Notes under the pieces: generated by a model
Databases searched by the model: none
Told to the model about the DNA's origin: nothing
What the model saw: only the letters and a program-made list of their open reading frames with translations
From: Spirochaetales bacterium
GTDB taxonomy: Bacteria > Spirochaetota > Spirochaetia > DSM-27196 > SKKC01
DNA length: 36,463 bases
Reading direction: 5' to 3'
Assembly: GCA_007135605.1 (NCBI GenBank)
Contig: SLIN01000158.1
Span: forward strand, 1 to 36,463
Part shown: in pieces, positions 17,486-27,400 of the stretch
How the letters are laid out: each line of letters starts with the position of its first letter
Numbering within the stretch: the first letter of the stretch is position 1
Program-made: the position numbers and the translations under genes

Positions 17486-19957
17486 TTGGATCCCCGTTCA
17501 CTCCCGGTATACGAGCAGCGCGAGCGCATTCTCTCCGCGCTGGCCGACAACCAGGTTATCGTGGTCGAGAGTCCGACCGGCAGCGGAAAGACCACTCAGA
17601 TTCCACTGATTCTCCACGAGGCCGGTTACACCGAGCGCGGGGTAGTCGGCGTTACCCAGCCACGACGAATTGCCGCCGTTTCGGTGTGCGACTTCATCGC
17701 ATGGCAGACCAGCACGACTCCTCCCGAGCTCGTCGGTTACAAGATGCGCTTCGACGATCAGACCGCGCCGTCGACCCGCCTGAAGATCATGACCGACGGC
17801 ATTCTCCTGCAGGAGCTCAAGCACGACTACGACCTGTCCGCATACAACGTCATGATCGTCGACGAGGCGCACGAGCGCAGTCTCAACATCGACTTCATCC
17901 TCGGTTTGCTCAAACGCGTTCTCGAGAACCGCTCCGATTTCCGGGTGATTGTGAGCTCGGCGACGATCAAGGCGGAAGTCTTCAGCGATTACTTCGGTGG
18001 TTGCCCGATCGTGCGAATCGACAGTCCGATGTATCCGGTTGAGGTCGTCTACGAGCGGCCGGCCTCCGAGACGAGTCAGGAAGAGCTCATCTACCGTATT
18101 TGCGATGTGGTCGAACGTACCGTCGAGAATGGAACCGAGGGAGACATTCTGATATTCCTGAGCGGCGAGGCGGCGATTCGCGACTGCATCGCGGCGCTCG
18201 GAAAGACACGGGTTCACCGAAAGCTGTACATACTTCCCCTCTACGGCCGCCTGTCGCGCGAAGAACAGGAACGCGTCTTCCCGCCGGCGCCGCCGGGCAA
18301 AGTCAAGGTCGTCGTCTCCACGAACATAGCCGAAACGAGCGTGACGATCGACGGCATCACGACCGTGATCGATTCCGGTCTCGCCAAGCTCAATCACTAC
18401 AGCCCGCGGACCTATACATCGAGCCTTATCGAAGGGCCGATCTCCAAGGCGAGCGCCGAACAGCGCAAGGGCCGCGCCGGACGGACCCGCCCGGGCAGCT
18501 GCTACCGGCTCTATACACAGGAAAGTTTCGAGCGGCGCTCACCGTTTACGACCGAGGAGATATACCGCACCGACCTTTCGGAGGTCGTACTGCGAATGGC
18601 GGAGCTCGGCATAAGGGAGTTCGAGAGCTTCGATTTCATCTCACCGCCGTCGGCCCACGGAATCGAGGGAGCAATCGAGACACTCGATCTCCTCTCGGCC
18701 CTAACCGATGATCGCGCGCTCTCGGAGACCGGCGAACGCATGGCTCGTTTCCCGCTCTCGCCGCGACACAGCCGTATGATCGTCGAAGCGATGGAACACT
18801 ATCCGGAGGTGGTTGAGGAGACGGTTATCGCGGCCGCCTTTCTCACCTCTCAGACACCGTTTCTCCTGCCGGAGGGAGAGGAAGCGGAGGCACGTCGAGC
18901 CCATCATACGTTCAGAGACGCGCTCGGCGACTTCGTGAGCTATATCAAGCTCCTCCGCGCGTACGCGGATGCGCGGGGGAAGGAACGCTTCTGTACCCGG
19001 TACTACCTCGAACCGCGGGCGATGGCGGAAATCCGCAACGTAGCCGAACAACTCGCCGAAATCGTTTCCGAGTTCGGGGTACCGGTGACCTCCGGAGGTG
19101 CACGCTCGGACTACCTCTGCGCGGTGGCGACCGGGCTCATGCAGTTTGTCTGCGTTCGCTCCGGTCGAACGCAGTACCGCAGCATGACCGCAGATCGCAT
19201 TCAGATTCATCCCGGTAGTGTCATGTTCCGCGAAACTCCTCAATACATCGTCGCCGGCGAGATCATTCGGACGTCCCGTATGTTCGCTCGCAGTGTCTCG
19301 CCGATCGAACGCTCGTGGCTCAAGCGCATCTCCCCCATGCTCGCCGAAGAACTGCAGAACGCCGCGGCGGACCGCAGGGACCGGAAGGAGCGCAAGGACT
19401 CGCGCCGCGACACCACCTGGCAGGTCACCGTCGACGGGAAGCGTTTCACCCTGAAACCGCACAAAGGCAAGAAGAAGACGGTCGTCTGTCCGTGGGAGGA
19501 TGTCGTGGAGATCGCCGGTAATCGAACGGTATCGCTCCCCGACTCGCAGGCGAACATGCGGGCGACCGTCCTGTTCGGGGGCCAGGAGCTGCTCGCCGGC
19601 GAGAGGTTCGGAACCGTCCTGAACCTCGCCCCCTACATCCGGCTACCCGACGATATCGTCGATAACTGGCCGCGCAAGCGCACCTTTCAAAGCGATCTTC
19701 ACTCCGGCGAGATCGTCCGGGAGCTGCCGTGCATCCTCAAGTTCGCCAAGTTGAAGAAGTCGGGCCGATCGCTCGGCGTGATCGCCTTGAAGACCGGCGA
19801 ACCGGGTGTGTACTACTTCAAGCCGATGCGCCGCTATTCGCAGGCGGTCGAGGAATCGCTGGCCAGCCTGGAGTATCTGATCGATGAGATCGAGGACAGT
19901 TCAGGTGCGGCCAGCGAGGCATACCGTTTTCTAACCCGGGTGTACGAGGCCCTGTAA
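17486..19957 (+). CDS. HrpA/HrpB-like DEAH-box ATP-dependent RNA helicase
   Basis: SPTGSGKTTQIP, DEAHERSLN, SSATIKAEVFSDYF, QRKGRAGRTRPGSCYRLY; TTG start. Confidence 0.92.
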   Translation: MDPRSLPVYEQRERILSALADNQVIVVESPTGSGKTTQIPLILHEAGYTERGVVGVTQPRRIAAVSVCDFIAWQTSTTPPELVGYKMRFDDQTAPSTRLKIMTDGILLQELKHDYDLSAYNVMIVDEAHERSLNIDFILGLLKRVLENRSDFRVIVSSATIKAEVFSDYFGGCPIVRIDSPMYPVEVVYERPASETSQEELIYRICDVVERTVENGTEGDILIFLSGEAAIRDCIAALGKTRVHRKLYILPLYGRLSREEQERVFPPAPPGKVKVVVSTNIAETSVTIDGITTVIDSGLAKLNHYSPRTYTSSLIEGPISKASAEQRKGRAGRTRPGSCYRLYTQESFERRSPFTTEEIYRTDLSEVVLRMAELGIREFESFDFISPPSAHGIEGAIETLDLLSALTDDRALSETGERMARFPLSPRHSRMIVEAMEHYPEVVEETVIAAAFLTSQTPFLLPEGEEAEARRAHHTFRDALGDFVSYIKLLRAYADARGKERFCTRYYLEPRAMAEIRNVAEQLAEIVSEFGVPVTSGGARSDYLCAVATGLMQFVCVRSGRTQYRSMTADRIQIHPGSVMFRETPQYIVAGEIIRTSRMFARSVSPIERSWLKRISPMLAEELQNAAADRRDRKERKDSRRDTTWQVTVDGKRFTLKPHKGKKKTVVCPWEDVVEIAGNRTVSLPDSQANMRATVLFGGQELLAGERFGTVLNLAPYIRLPDDIVDNWPRKRTFQSDLHSGEIVRELPCILKFAKLKKSGRSLGVIALKTGEPGVYYFKPMRRYSQAVEESLASLEYLIDEIEDSSGAASEAYRFLTRVYEAL

Positions 19958-20983
19958 AACAGTCACTTCGTCGACCGGCTCGACAACCGTCTCTCCGACC
20001 CCGCACGGAATGACAAATCGAATCGCCCCTCCGGCGCGCTTTTTGTCGTGACGCATCGCTTCGAGAAGGGCGTGCGGATCGGCAACCCCGGGCTCGATCC
20101 GGTATCCGTAACGCGTGAGCAGGGAGATAATCCGCTCGGCGTGCTGCGCCGGCGTATGGCCGGTCGCTTCACCGAGGCGTGCCGCCCGGGCAATTCCCCA
20201 CGCGACAGCCTCCCCGTGAGTCCATTCGCCGAATCCGGCTACCGATTCGAGCGCATGTGCAAAGGTATGTCCGAGATTGAGAATCGCCCGGCGCCCGCCT
20301 TCGCGATAGTCGGACTCGACCACGCGTGCTTTCACGAGAATAGAGCGGCGTATTACCTCGCTAAGGACCGGGTTCTTGCGGGCCAGGATGGCTTCCGCAT
20401 GCGATTCGAAGATTTCGAGCAACTCGGCATCGTCGAGGAGGGCGGCCTTGATCGCCTCTGCGAGCCCCGATCGGAACTCGCGCTCGGAGAGGGAGTGGGT
20501 GGTTTCCTCACAAATCCGCACTTCATCGGCGGCGTGGAAGGTTCCGACCATGTTCTTGAAGCCGGCGAAATTGACTCCGGTCTTCCCGCCGATCGCCGCA
20601 TCCACCATTGCGAGTAAGCTCGTCGGAATGAGGGTGACAGCGACACCGCGGAGATAAACGCTCGCGGCGAACGCCGCGACGTCGCACACCACTCCACCGC
20701 CGAACCCTACGAATCGACCGTGCCGGTCGATCTCGCGCTCTACGGCGGCCCGGAGTATCCGGTCGACGGCCGGCCACGATTTCGCCGCTTCGCCGACCGG
20801 CAACACGACCTTCGGTACGCCTTCCGGCGCTCCGGCAATCGCGTCGGTATTGGCATCCATGACCCAGAGGGCATCGGAGAGACCGTCGGCAAGCTCATCC
20901 ACCCCCGAATGGGTAACCGTGGACGTGCTTCCGCCGAGAGTCAATCGTACCCACTCAGTGCGCTCGATGGCGTCATCTTTCAT
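19931..20983 (-). CDS. aroB: 3-dehydroquinate synthase
   Basis: GFGGGVVCDVAAFAASVYLRGVAVTLIPTSLLAMVDAAIGGKTGVNFAGFKNMVGTFH and LNLGHTFAHALE. Confidence 0.95.
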   Translation of the reverse strand: MKDDAIERTEWVRLTLGGSTSTVTHSGVDELADGLSDALWVMDANTDAIAGAPEGVPKVVLPVGEAAKSWPAVDRILRAAVEREIDRHGRFVGFGGGVVCDVAAFAASVYLRGVAVTLIPTSLLAMVDAAIGGKTGVNFAGFKNMVGTFHAADEVRICEETTHSLSEREFRSGLAEAIKAALLDDAELLEIFESHAEAILARKNPVLSEVIRRSILVKARVVESDYREGGRRAILNLGHTFAHALESVAGFGEWTHGEAVAWGIARAARLGEATGHTPAQHAERIISLLTRYGYRIEPGVADPHALLEAMRHDKKRAGGAIRFVIPCGVGETVVEPVDEVTVLQGLVHPG

Positions 20984-21037
20984 CGTAACGATGAGTATAA
21001 AGTCTTTGGAGTTCTACGCAACCGTACCGCCGGTCGA

Positions 21038-21397
21038 TCAGACGCCTGAGCCGGCTCCTCGGCTACCCACGGTCTTGTACTGCGTGCCCATCACACGCTC
21101 TTTCTCGCCGTACTGAATCTTGTACTCAGCCTTCAGCGATTCAACGAGTCGCTTTACAAACGGATCGGTGATCGAATAGATTCGCCGGTTTCCCTGAACC
21201 TCCGACTTAACGATACCTTTGTCCTTTAATACCGCAAGGTGTTGGGATACCACCGGCTGCGGCTGGCGCACGCACACCCAGAGCTCGGACACGCATGGCT
21301 CTTCCTCTCGAGCGATTGCACAGAGCAACTCAAGTCGGACTGGATGCCCGCATACTTTCAGTTTCTGAGCGATAGAACTCAATTCCGATTCAGCCAT
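21038..21397 (-). CDS. ArsR/SmtB-family winged-helix transcriptional regulator
   Basis: KLKVCGHPVRLELLCAI...CVSELWVCVRQPQPVVSQHLAVLKDKGIVKSEVQGNRRIYSI. Confidence 0.9.
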   Translation of the reverse strand: MAESELSSIAQKLKVCGHPVRLELLCAIAREEEPCVSELWVCVRQPQPVVSQHLAVLKDKGIVKSEVQGNRRIYSITDPFVKRLVESLKAEYKIQYGEKERVMGTQYKTVGSRGAGSGV

Positions 21398-21440
21398 TTC
21401 ACCGCCGCCTCTCGCTTCGCGATTGGAACATCGATTTCAC

Positions 21441-21458
21441 AATTTCTATATAGAAGTT
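21441..21458. promoter_or_regulatory. Palindromic candidate operator upstream of the arsR-type gene
   Basis: aatTTCTATATAGAAgtt: perfect 12-bp palindrome at 21444-21455, extending to 18 bp with one mismatched pair; 44 bp upstream of the ATG. Confidence 0.6.
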
Positions 21459-21615
21459 TATCAGTTTTGGGGAACGACGGCAACATAGTCTGAGGATGTT
21501 CAGAACCGGCACAACACGGTCCGATGTGGGACAAAGCGGCCGGAGCGTTGTGGCCGGAGCGCGCCGGCCGGCGCACAGCCGGGATATGACTGCTTCGCGC
21601 CGGCGCTGCGTTAAT

Positions 21616-21975
21616 TCAGGCGCTCTTCGAGCCGGCGCCTCCTCTCGTCTCGCCGCTTGTCTTCGAGTCCGAACTCGAGGAGGAGTCCGGCGACGATGAA
21701 TCGGTGGAGCCGGTCGAGCTACCGGAGCTCGAGCCATCCGAAGACGATCCCGATTTCGCCGAACCGTTGCCCGACGATCCGTTTTTCGACGATGAGCGGC
21801 TGTCGTTGATATAGAAGCCGCTGCCCTTGAATATTATGCCGGTGCCGCCGCCGATCAGACGCCGCAGCCCCTCCTTCTCACACGCAGGACAGCTCGTCAA
21901 CGGAGCTTCGGACATCATCTGAAACTCCTCAAAGGTGTGTCCACACTCAGTGCACTCGTAATCGTAGGTAGGCAT
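21616..21975 (-). CDS. FmdB-family zinc-ribbon protein with Ser/Gly-rich low-complexity tail
   Basis: MPTYDYECTECGHTFEEFQMMSEAPLTSCPACEKEGLRRLIGGGTGIIFKGSGFY, then about 60 residues of Ser/Gly/Asp. Confidence 0.92.
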   Translation of the reverse strand: MPTYDYECTECGHTFEEFQMMSEAPLTSCPACEKEGLRRLIGGGTGIIFKGSGFYINDSRSSSKNGSSGNGSAKSGSSSDGSSSGSSTGSTDSSSPDSSSSSDSKTSGETRGGAGSKSA

Positions 21976-22042
21976 CGCTATTCATCGCTCCACAATTGTT
22001 GGTTTATTCGAACAGAGCCGAGCTTCCCGGGCCGGGCATGCG

Positions 22043-22813
22043 TTACCACCGCATACGAACCGGAATGTCGGAGCCGGCCATCGTTCGTTTTATATCTTCT
22101 ACACTATAATCGCCAAAATGTACCATACTGGCAACAAGTGCCGCATCCGCCGCTCCGTCGCGGAAGACTTCCACCACATGCTCGGGCGTTCCCGCCCCGC
22201 CCGAGGCGACAACCGGCACCGACACGTTCGTCGAAATAAGCCGGGTGAGAGCGATTTCGTAGCCGTCCTTCGTTCCGTCGGCATCGATGCTGTTGACCAC
22301 GATTTCGCCGGCGCCGCGATCGACCGCCTCCTGCGCCCACTCGAGCGCATCGCGCTCGGTCGCCTTTCGTCCGCCGTTCACGTAGATGCGATAGCCGCTC
22401 GGCATTTGTGGATCGGACTTCGCGTCCATCCCGAGCACCACGCACTGGCGGCCGAAACGCCTCGCGCCCTCGTCGATAATGCCGGGATCGCGAACCGCCT
22501 GGCTGTTCACGCTCACCTTCTCCGCCCCGGCAAGCAACACCTCGCGCATATGATCGACCGACCCGATCCCCCCGCCGACGGCGAACGGGACGAAAATCTC
22601 TTTCGCCACCTTCTGCACCGTCTCGATCATAATTCCGCGCCCCTCGGCGCTCGCGGTTATATCGTAGAAGACCAGCTCATCGGCTCCCGCCTCGTAGTAC
22701 GCCCGTGCCATTTCGACCGGATCGCCGACATCAATATTGTCCTTGAAGCGGATCCCCTTCGTTGTGCGGCCGTCTCGAACATCGAGGCAGACCACCACCC
22801 GTTTCTCAAGCAC
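22043..22813 (-). CDS. hisF: Imidazole glycerol phosphate synthase cyclase subunit
   Basis: [44 protein letters not shown]; start GTG 22813. Confidence 0.93.
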   Translation of the reverse strand: MLEKRVVVCLDVRDGRTTKGIRFKDNIDVGDPVEMARAYYEAGADELVFYDITASAEGRGIMIETVQKVAKEIFVPFAVGGGIGSVDHMREVLLAGAEKVSVNSQAVRDPGIIDEGARRFGRQCVVLGMDAKSDPQMPSGYRIYVNGGRKATERDALEWAQEAVDRGAGEIVVNSIDADGTKDGYEIALTRLISTNVSVPVVASGGAGTPEHVVEVFRDGAADAALVASMVHFGDYSVEDIKRTMAGSDIPVRMRW

Positions 22814-23489
22814 TATCGCCCTCCCTGCTCCGGGCCCCTTCGGGCTGCACGTCACCGGCCGGCGCGCCATCACCGTGCGCCGCACCGTCGAGGTAGTTCG
22901 CAAGCATGCGCAGCCCGTATCGCCCACTCTTCTCCGGATGAAACTGCACCGCCCACACATTTCCGCGCGCGATCGCCGAGGCGAACCGCACCCCGTATTC
23001 GGTCTGCGCGACGACATCCGATCCGCTCTCCGGCTCCGGATAGAACGAATGCACGAAGTAAAAGCTCGCGTCCTCCGGAATTTCCTTGAATAGAGGATGA
23101 TGGTGATGCTTCGCCGCGGCGCGATTCCACCCGATGTGCGGAACCTTCTCCGTGCGCGTCGGGCGAAACACCCGCACCCGCCCCGGAATCAGCCCGAGAC
23201 AGCGTGCATCGTTCTCTTCGGAGCTGTCGAGCACGATCTGCGCTCCGAGGCAGATGCCGAACACCGGCAGACCGCGCCCGGCGAAGTCGAGAATGAGCCG
23301 GTCCAACCCCCGCGCACGAAGCGTATCCATTGCCGCGGCGGCATCTCCGACACCGGGGATAACGAGCCGGCTGCAGTCGGCAAGCCGGTCGGGATCGCCC
23401 GACACGACATATGTCGCACCGAGATACTCGAGCGCCGTCTCGATGCTTCTGAGATTTCCCGCCTCGTAATCGATTACTCCGACCGACAC
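22806..23489 (-). CDS. hisH: Imidazole glycerol phosphate synthase glutamine amidotransferase subunit
   Basis: VFGICLGAQIV (nucleophile Cys), VWAVQFHPEKSG (His/Glu); GTG start preceded by GAGGAG/GGGAG; 8-bp overlap with hisF. Confidence 0.93.
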   Translation of the reverse strand: MSVGVIDYEAGNLRSIETALEYLGATYVVSGDPDRLADCSRLVIPGVGDAAAAMDTLRARGLDRLILDFAGRGLPVFGICLGAQIVLDSSEENDARCLGLIPGRVRVFRPTRTEKVPHIGWNRAAAKHHHHPLFKEIPEDASFYFVHSFYPEPESGSDVVAQTEYGVRFASAIARGNVWAVQFHPEKSGRYGLRMLANYLDGAAHGDGAPAGDVQPEGARSREGDSA

Positions 23490-23552
23490 TCCCCGCTCCT
23501 CATACGGTGCCCGGCGGCAGCCGGCTCACCCCGCCGCTCGCTCGCCGCGTGA

Positions 23553-24464
23553 TCATCCCGTCCGCGCACCCGCTCCGAGCGTCTCCAGAAATCCGCCGGC
23601 CCACTGGCGAAGCTTCGCCTCGTCGGCCGGCAACCCGGCAAACGTAATCACGCGCTCCTCGCGCTCAACGCTCAGATCGGCAAGCGGCACCCCTTCGGCA
23701 AGACTGCCGATTACCAGCCGCGCGATAACCGACAACACGCGCGCGGCCCGCTCGCCGGCGACATCGATACGCCCGGAGAGCTCGAACGGCAGCTCCCGAT
23801 CCGGGTCGCGCATATGCACGTTCACCTCGATTCGCTCGAGCGGCAGGACCCTCGCCTGGGCGGGCAACCCCGCACGCAGCGCCTCGCCGATTCGCGGCAG
23901 CACGAGCGAAAGCTCGGCGTGCTCGTCGAGATAGAGCACATCCTCCGGCGGCTCGCTCTCCGCCGCGCGAATCATCATATCTTCGAGGCCGCCCCCGGAG
24001 AAGAGAACCAGGTTGTTCGAGGCGATGGCGAGCTGCCCCGGCCCGTCGCGCTCTTCGAACCAGGGGCGCGATGAGACCGCGGTGCTCACCGTGCGCCGGC
24101 GCCACCGCCTGCTCATCGTGAGCCCGAAGCGCATCCTTCCTCCCGGGTATTCCCCGGAGGCGACCGCGGAGATGCCGAATGCGTTACCGTGCGATCCGAG
24201 GGCGGTAACCACCCGATTGCTGTCGTCGATGAGCTCGCCGATCTCCGAAGCATCGAGCTCGAAGCGATATGCTATATCGCCGATGAGCTCGCGCAGATGT
24301 TCGGGTCGAATCGCCATGTACACCGCCGCATCCGACGGCAACGCCGCCTCCATCCGGTCGGGAGTCACCGGGAGATCGGTCGCGCACGTTGCCGTCAACA
24401 GCACGACCGCGAGCCACACGGCGCCGGCGCGCGCCCGACGGCGGATACGGCGGGAAAACATCAA
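23553..24464 (-). CDS. Putative lipoprotein of unknown function
   Basis: N-terminal RRIRRRARAGAVWLAVVLLTATC lipobox-like signal; no recognised domain. Confidence 0.6.
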   Translation of the reverse strand: MMFSRRIRRRARAGAVWLAVVLLTATCATDLPVTPDRMEAALPSDAAVYMAIRPEHLRELIGDIAYRFELDASEIGELIDDSNRVVTALGSHGNAFGISAVASGEYPGGRMRFGLTMSRRWRRRTVSTAVSSRPWFEERDGPGQLAIASNNLVLFSGGGLEDMMIRAAESEPPEDVLYLDEHAELSLVLPRIGEALRAGLPAQARVLPLERIEVNVHMRDPDRELPFELSGRIDVAGERAARVLSVIARLVIGSLAEGVPLADLSVEREERVITFAGLPADEAKLRQWAGGFLETLGAGARTG

Positions 24465-24474
24465 CAGCGCCCTC

Positions 24475-27400
24475 TCAGGCTCGTTCGAGCCGGATGCGGC
24501 AGCTCCGGTCGCCGCATTTCATCTCGGACGCCCCGTTCGCGTCACCTGTGGAAACCTCTACGGCAAGCGTCTCGTTCATAATGTATTCGCGGAACTCGGA
24601 AACCGCCCGCTCGATCTCCTCCTCGCCGGCGATCGACAGACGCACGCGGTCGGTGACCTCGAGCCCCCGATCTTTACGGAGGTTCTGCACTGTGCGGATG
24701 AGATCGCGCGCGACCCCCTCGCTGTAGAGCTGCGGGGTGATCTCCGAGTCGAGCGCCACCGTCAGGCTGCCCTCGTTGAGCACCTTGAGATTCTCTTTCT
24801 CGATGCGCTGAACTTCCACCCGCTCGGCGTCGAGCTCGAGCGGCTTGCCGTTCACCTCCAGTTGCAGCGTATTCCCGTCGAGCAGGCTCTGGATCTGCCG
24901 GCCGCTCAACGCCGCGATCTCCTTCGCGGCAATCTTGATATCCTTGCCCAGCTCGGGACCAAGCACGCGGTAGTTCGGCTTCGCGCTGTACTCGACCAGA
25001 TCCTCTTCGTTCTCGCGAAACACGACCTCCTTGACGTTCAGCTCGTCGCGAACGATTTCGAGCATTTCGCGCAGCACCCGCTTTTCCTCCGGATTACGGG
25101 TGACCAGGTAGAGCGCCGAGAGCGGCTGGCGGTTTTTCAGGTTATGCATGCTTCGCAGCGCCCGCCCGAGACGAACCGCCTTTCGCGTGGCGGCCATCCT
25201 GGCCTCGAGATCCTCGTCGCGCCGCTCGGCCCTCGCCTGGGGATAGTCGCAGAGATGCACGCTCTCCGGATCGCTCTCGTGGCGAAGATTGCGGTAGATC
25301 TCCTCGGTAATAAAGGGGATGATGGGCGCCGCCGTCGTTACAACCGTTTTCAATACCGAATAGAGCGTCTCGTACGCCTGATTCTTGTCGCGATCGTTCT
25401 CGCTGCGCCAGAAGCGGCGGCGCGACCGGCGAATGTACCAGTTGTTCAGCAGATCGATGAAATCGACGATCGGCTCGCACGCCTTCTCGAGGCGGTAATC
25501 GCTCAGCGCCGCGTCGGTCCGCGCCACCATCGTCTCCGCTTCGCTCAGAATCCAGCGATCGAGCGGATTCGACGGGTCGTCCGGCGCCCCGGACGGTTGC
25601 ACCTTGTCGATGTTCGCGTACGTGACAAAGAAGCTGTAGGCGTTCCACAGGGGGATGATCACGCTCTTGAGAATCTCTTTCACCGACTCGTCGGAGAACT
25701 TCAGGTCCTCCCCGCGCACCACCGGCGAGTTCATGAGACACATGCGCAGCGCGTCCGCGCCGTATGTCTCGATGATCTCCATCGGGTCGGTGTAGTTGCG
25801 CTGGCTCTTGCTCATTTTCTTGCCGTCGGCGGCGAGCACGAGGCCGTTGACGACGACGTTCTCGAACGCCGGCTTGTCGAAGAGCGCGGCGGCGAGCACG
25901 GTAAGCGTATAGAACCAGCCGCGCGTCTGGTCGAGCCCTTCGGCGATGAAATCGGCCGGAAAGTTCTGCTCGAACCACTCGCGATTCTCGAACGGGTAGT
26001 GGTTTTGCGCATACGGCATCGAGCCGCTCTCGAACCAGCAATCGAGCACTTCGGGTACGCGGCGCATCGTCCCCGTGCCGTCGGGGCTCGGCCACGTCAG
26101 CTCATCGACAAAGTGCTTGTGCAGATCGTCGACCGCGTGACCGACCTTCGCTTCCAGCTCCTCGCGGCTGCCGATCACCTCGGTGTGGTCACTGCCGTCG
26201 CACTTCCACACCGGTAACGGATTGCCCCAGAAGCGGTTGCGGCTGATCGCCCACTCCTTCGCTCCTTCGAGCCATTTGCCGAACCGGCCGTCACGCAGGT
26301 GATCGGGAATCCAATTGATCTTCGCGTTGGCGTCGAGCATGTTCTGCTTGATGCGCTCAACATCGACGAACCAGCTGGTGACCGCGCGGTAGATCAGCGG
26401 GGTCTCGGTACGATAACAGAACGGATACGGGTGCACGTACGTATCGCGCCTTACAAGCTTTCCCTCTTCTTTGAGCCGTTTGATGATCTCCTTGTCGGCG
26501 TCCTTTACGAACTGGCCCTGGTACTCCGGAACCTCGTCGGTGAAGCGGCACTCGTCGTCGATCGGCAGCACGACCGGCAAGCCGCTGTTCTTGAGCACGT
26601 TGTAGTCGTCCTCGCCGAAACCGGGCGCGAGGTGGACGATGCCGGTTCCCTCGTCGGTCGTCACGAAATCGCCCTCGTAAACGGTGAACGCGCCCTGCTC
26701 CGCCAGATGGGCGAAGTACGGCAGAAGCGGCTCGTAGCGCATTCCGACCAGCTCCGAGCCGCTCATCCGCTGCACGATCTCGTACTCGTCGGCGCTGCGG
26801 TAGTAGCTGCCGAGAAGAGCCTCTGCGAGGATGTAGTGATCGTCGCCGTCGCGGACCTTCACGTACTGGATATCGGCGCCCACCGCGAGCGCGAGGTTAC
26901 TCGGCAGCGTCCACGGCGTGGTCGTCCACGAGAGCACGTAGGTGCGTTCGGCATCGAGCACGCGGAAGCGCACGGTAATCGCCGGGTCGCTCACATCGCG
27001 ATAGCCGCCGAGGTTCACCTCGAAGTTCGAGAGCGGTGTGGCGAGCTTCGGACTGTACGGGAGGATGTAATATCCCTCGTAGACCAGTCCCTTCTCCCAC
27101 AGGCGCTGGAACGCCCACCAGATCGTTTCCATGTAGTCGGGGTCCATCGTCTTGTAATCGTTATCGAAATCGACCCACCGACCCATGCGCGTAACGATGC
27201 GCCGCCACTCGCCGGTGTAGCGCAGCACGATCGAGCGGCACGCCTCGTTGAATTCCGCGACACCGTAGTTCTCGATCTCGTACTTGCCGGAGATGCCGAG
27301 CTCCTTCTCCATCTCGTACTCGACCGGCAAGCCGTGACAGTCCCAGCCGAAGCGGCGCTCGACCTTGTACCCCTTCATGGTCTTGAAGCGAGGGATGATG

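Noticed and set aside
21561-21574. GCGCCGGCCGGCGC palindrome as fmdB terminator
   Set aside because: Self-complementary GC-rich 14-mer with no U-tract; expected by chance in GC-rich intergenic DNA, so not called.
22814-23017. N-terminal extension of hisF ORF
   Set aside because: Lies within hisH; GTG at 22813 gives a canonical HisF N-terminus.
24013-26217. 734-aa plus-strand ORF antisense to ileS, and 467-aa ORF 26299-27702
   Set aside because: Both lie antisense to a clear ileS; composition is typical of shadow ORFs in GC-rich DNA and no domain is recognisable.
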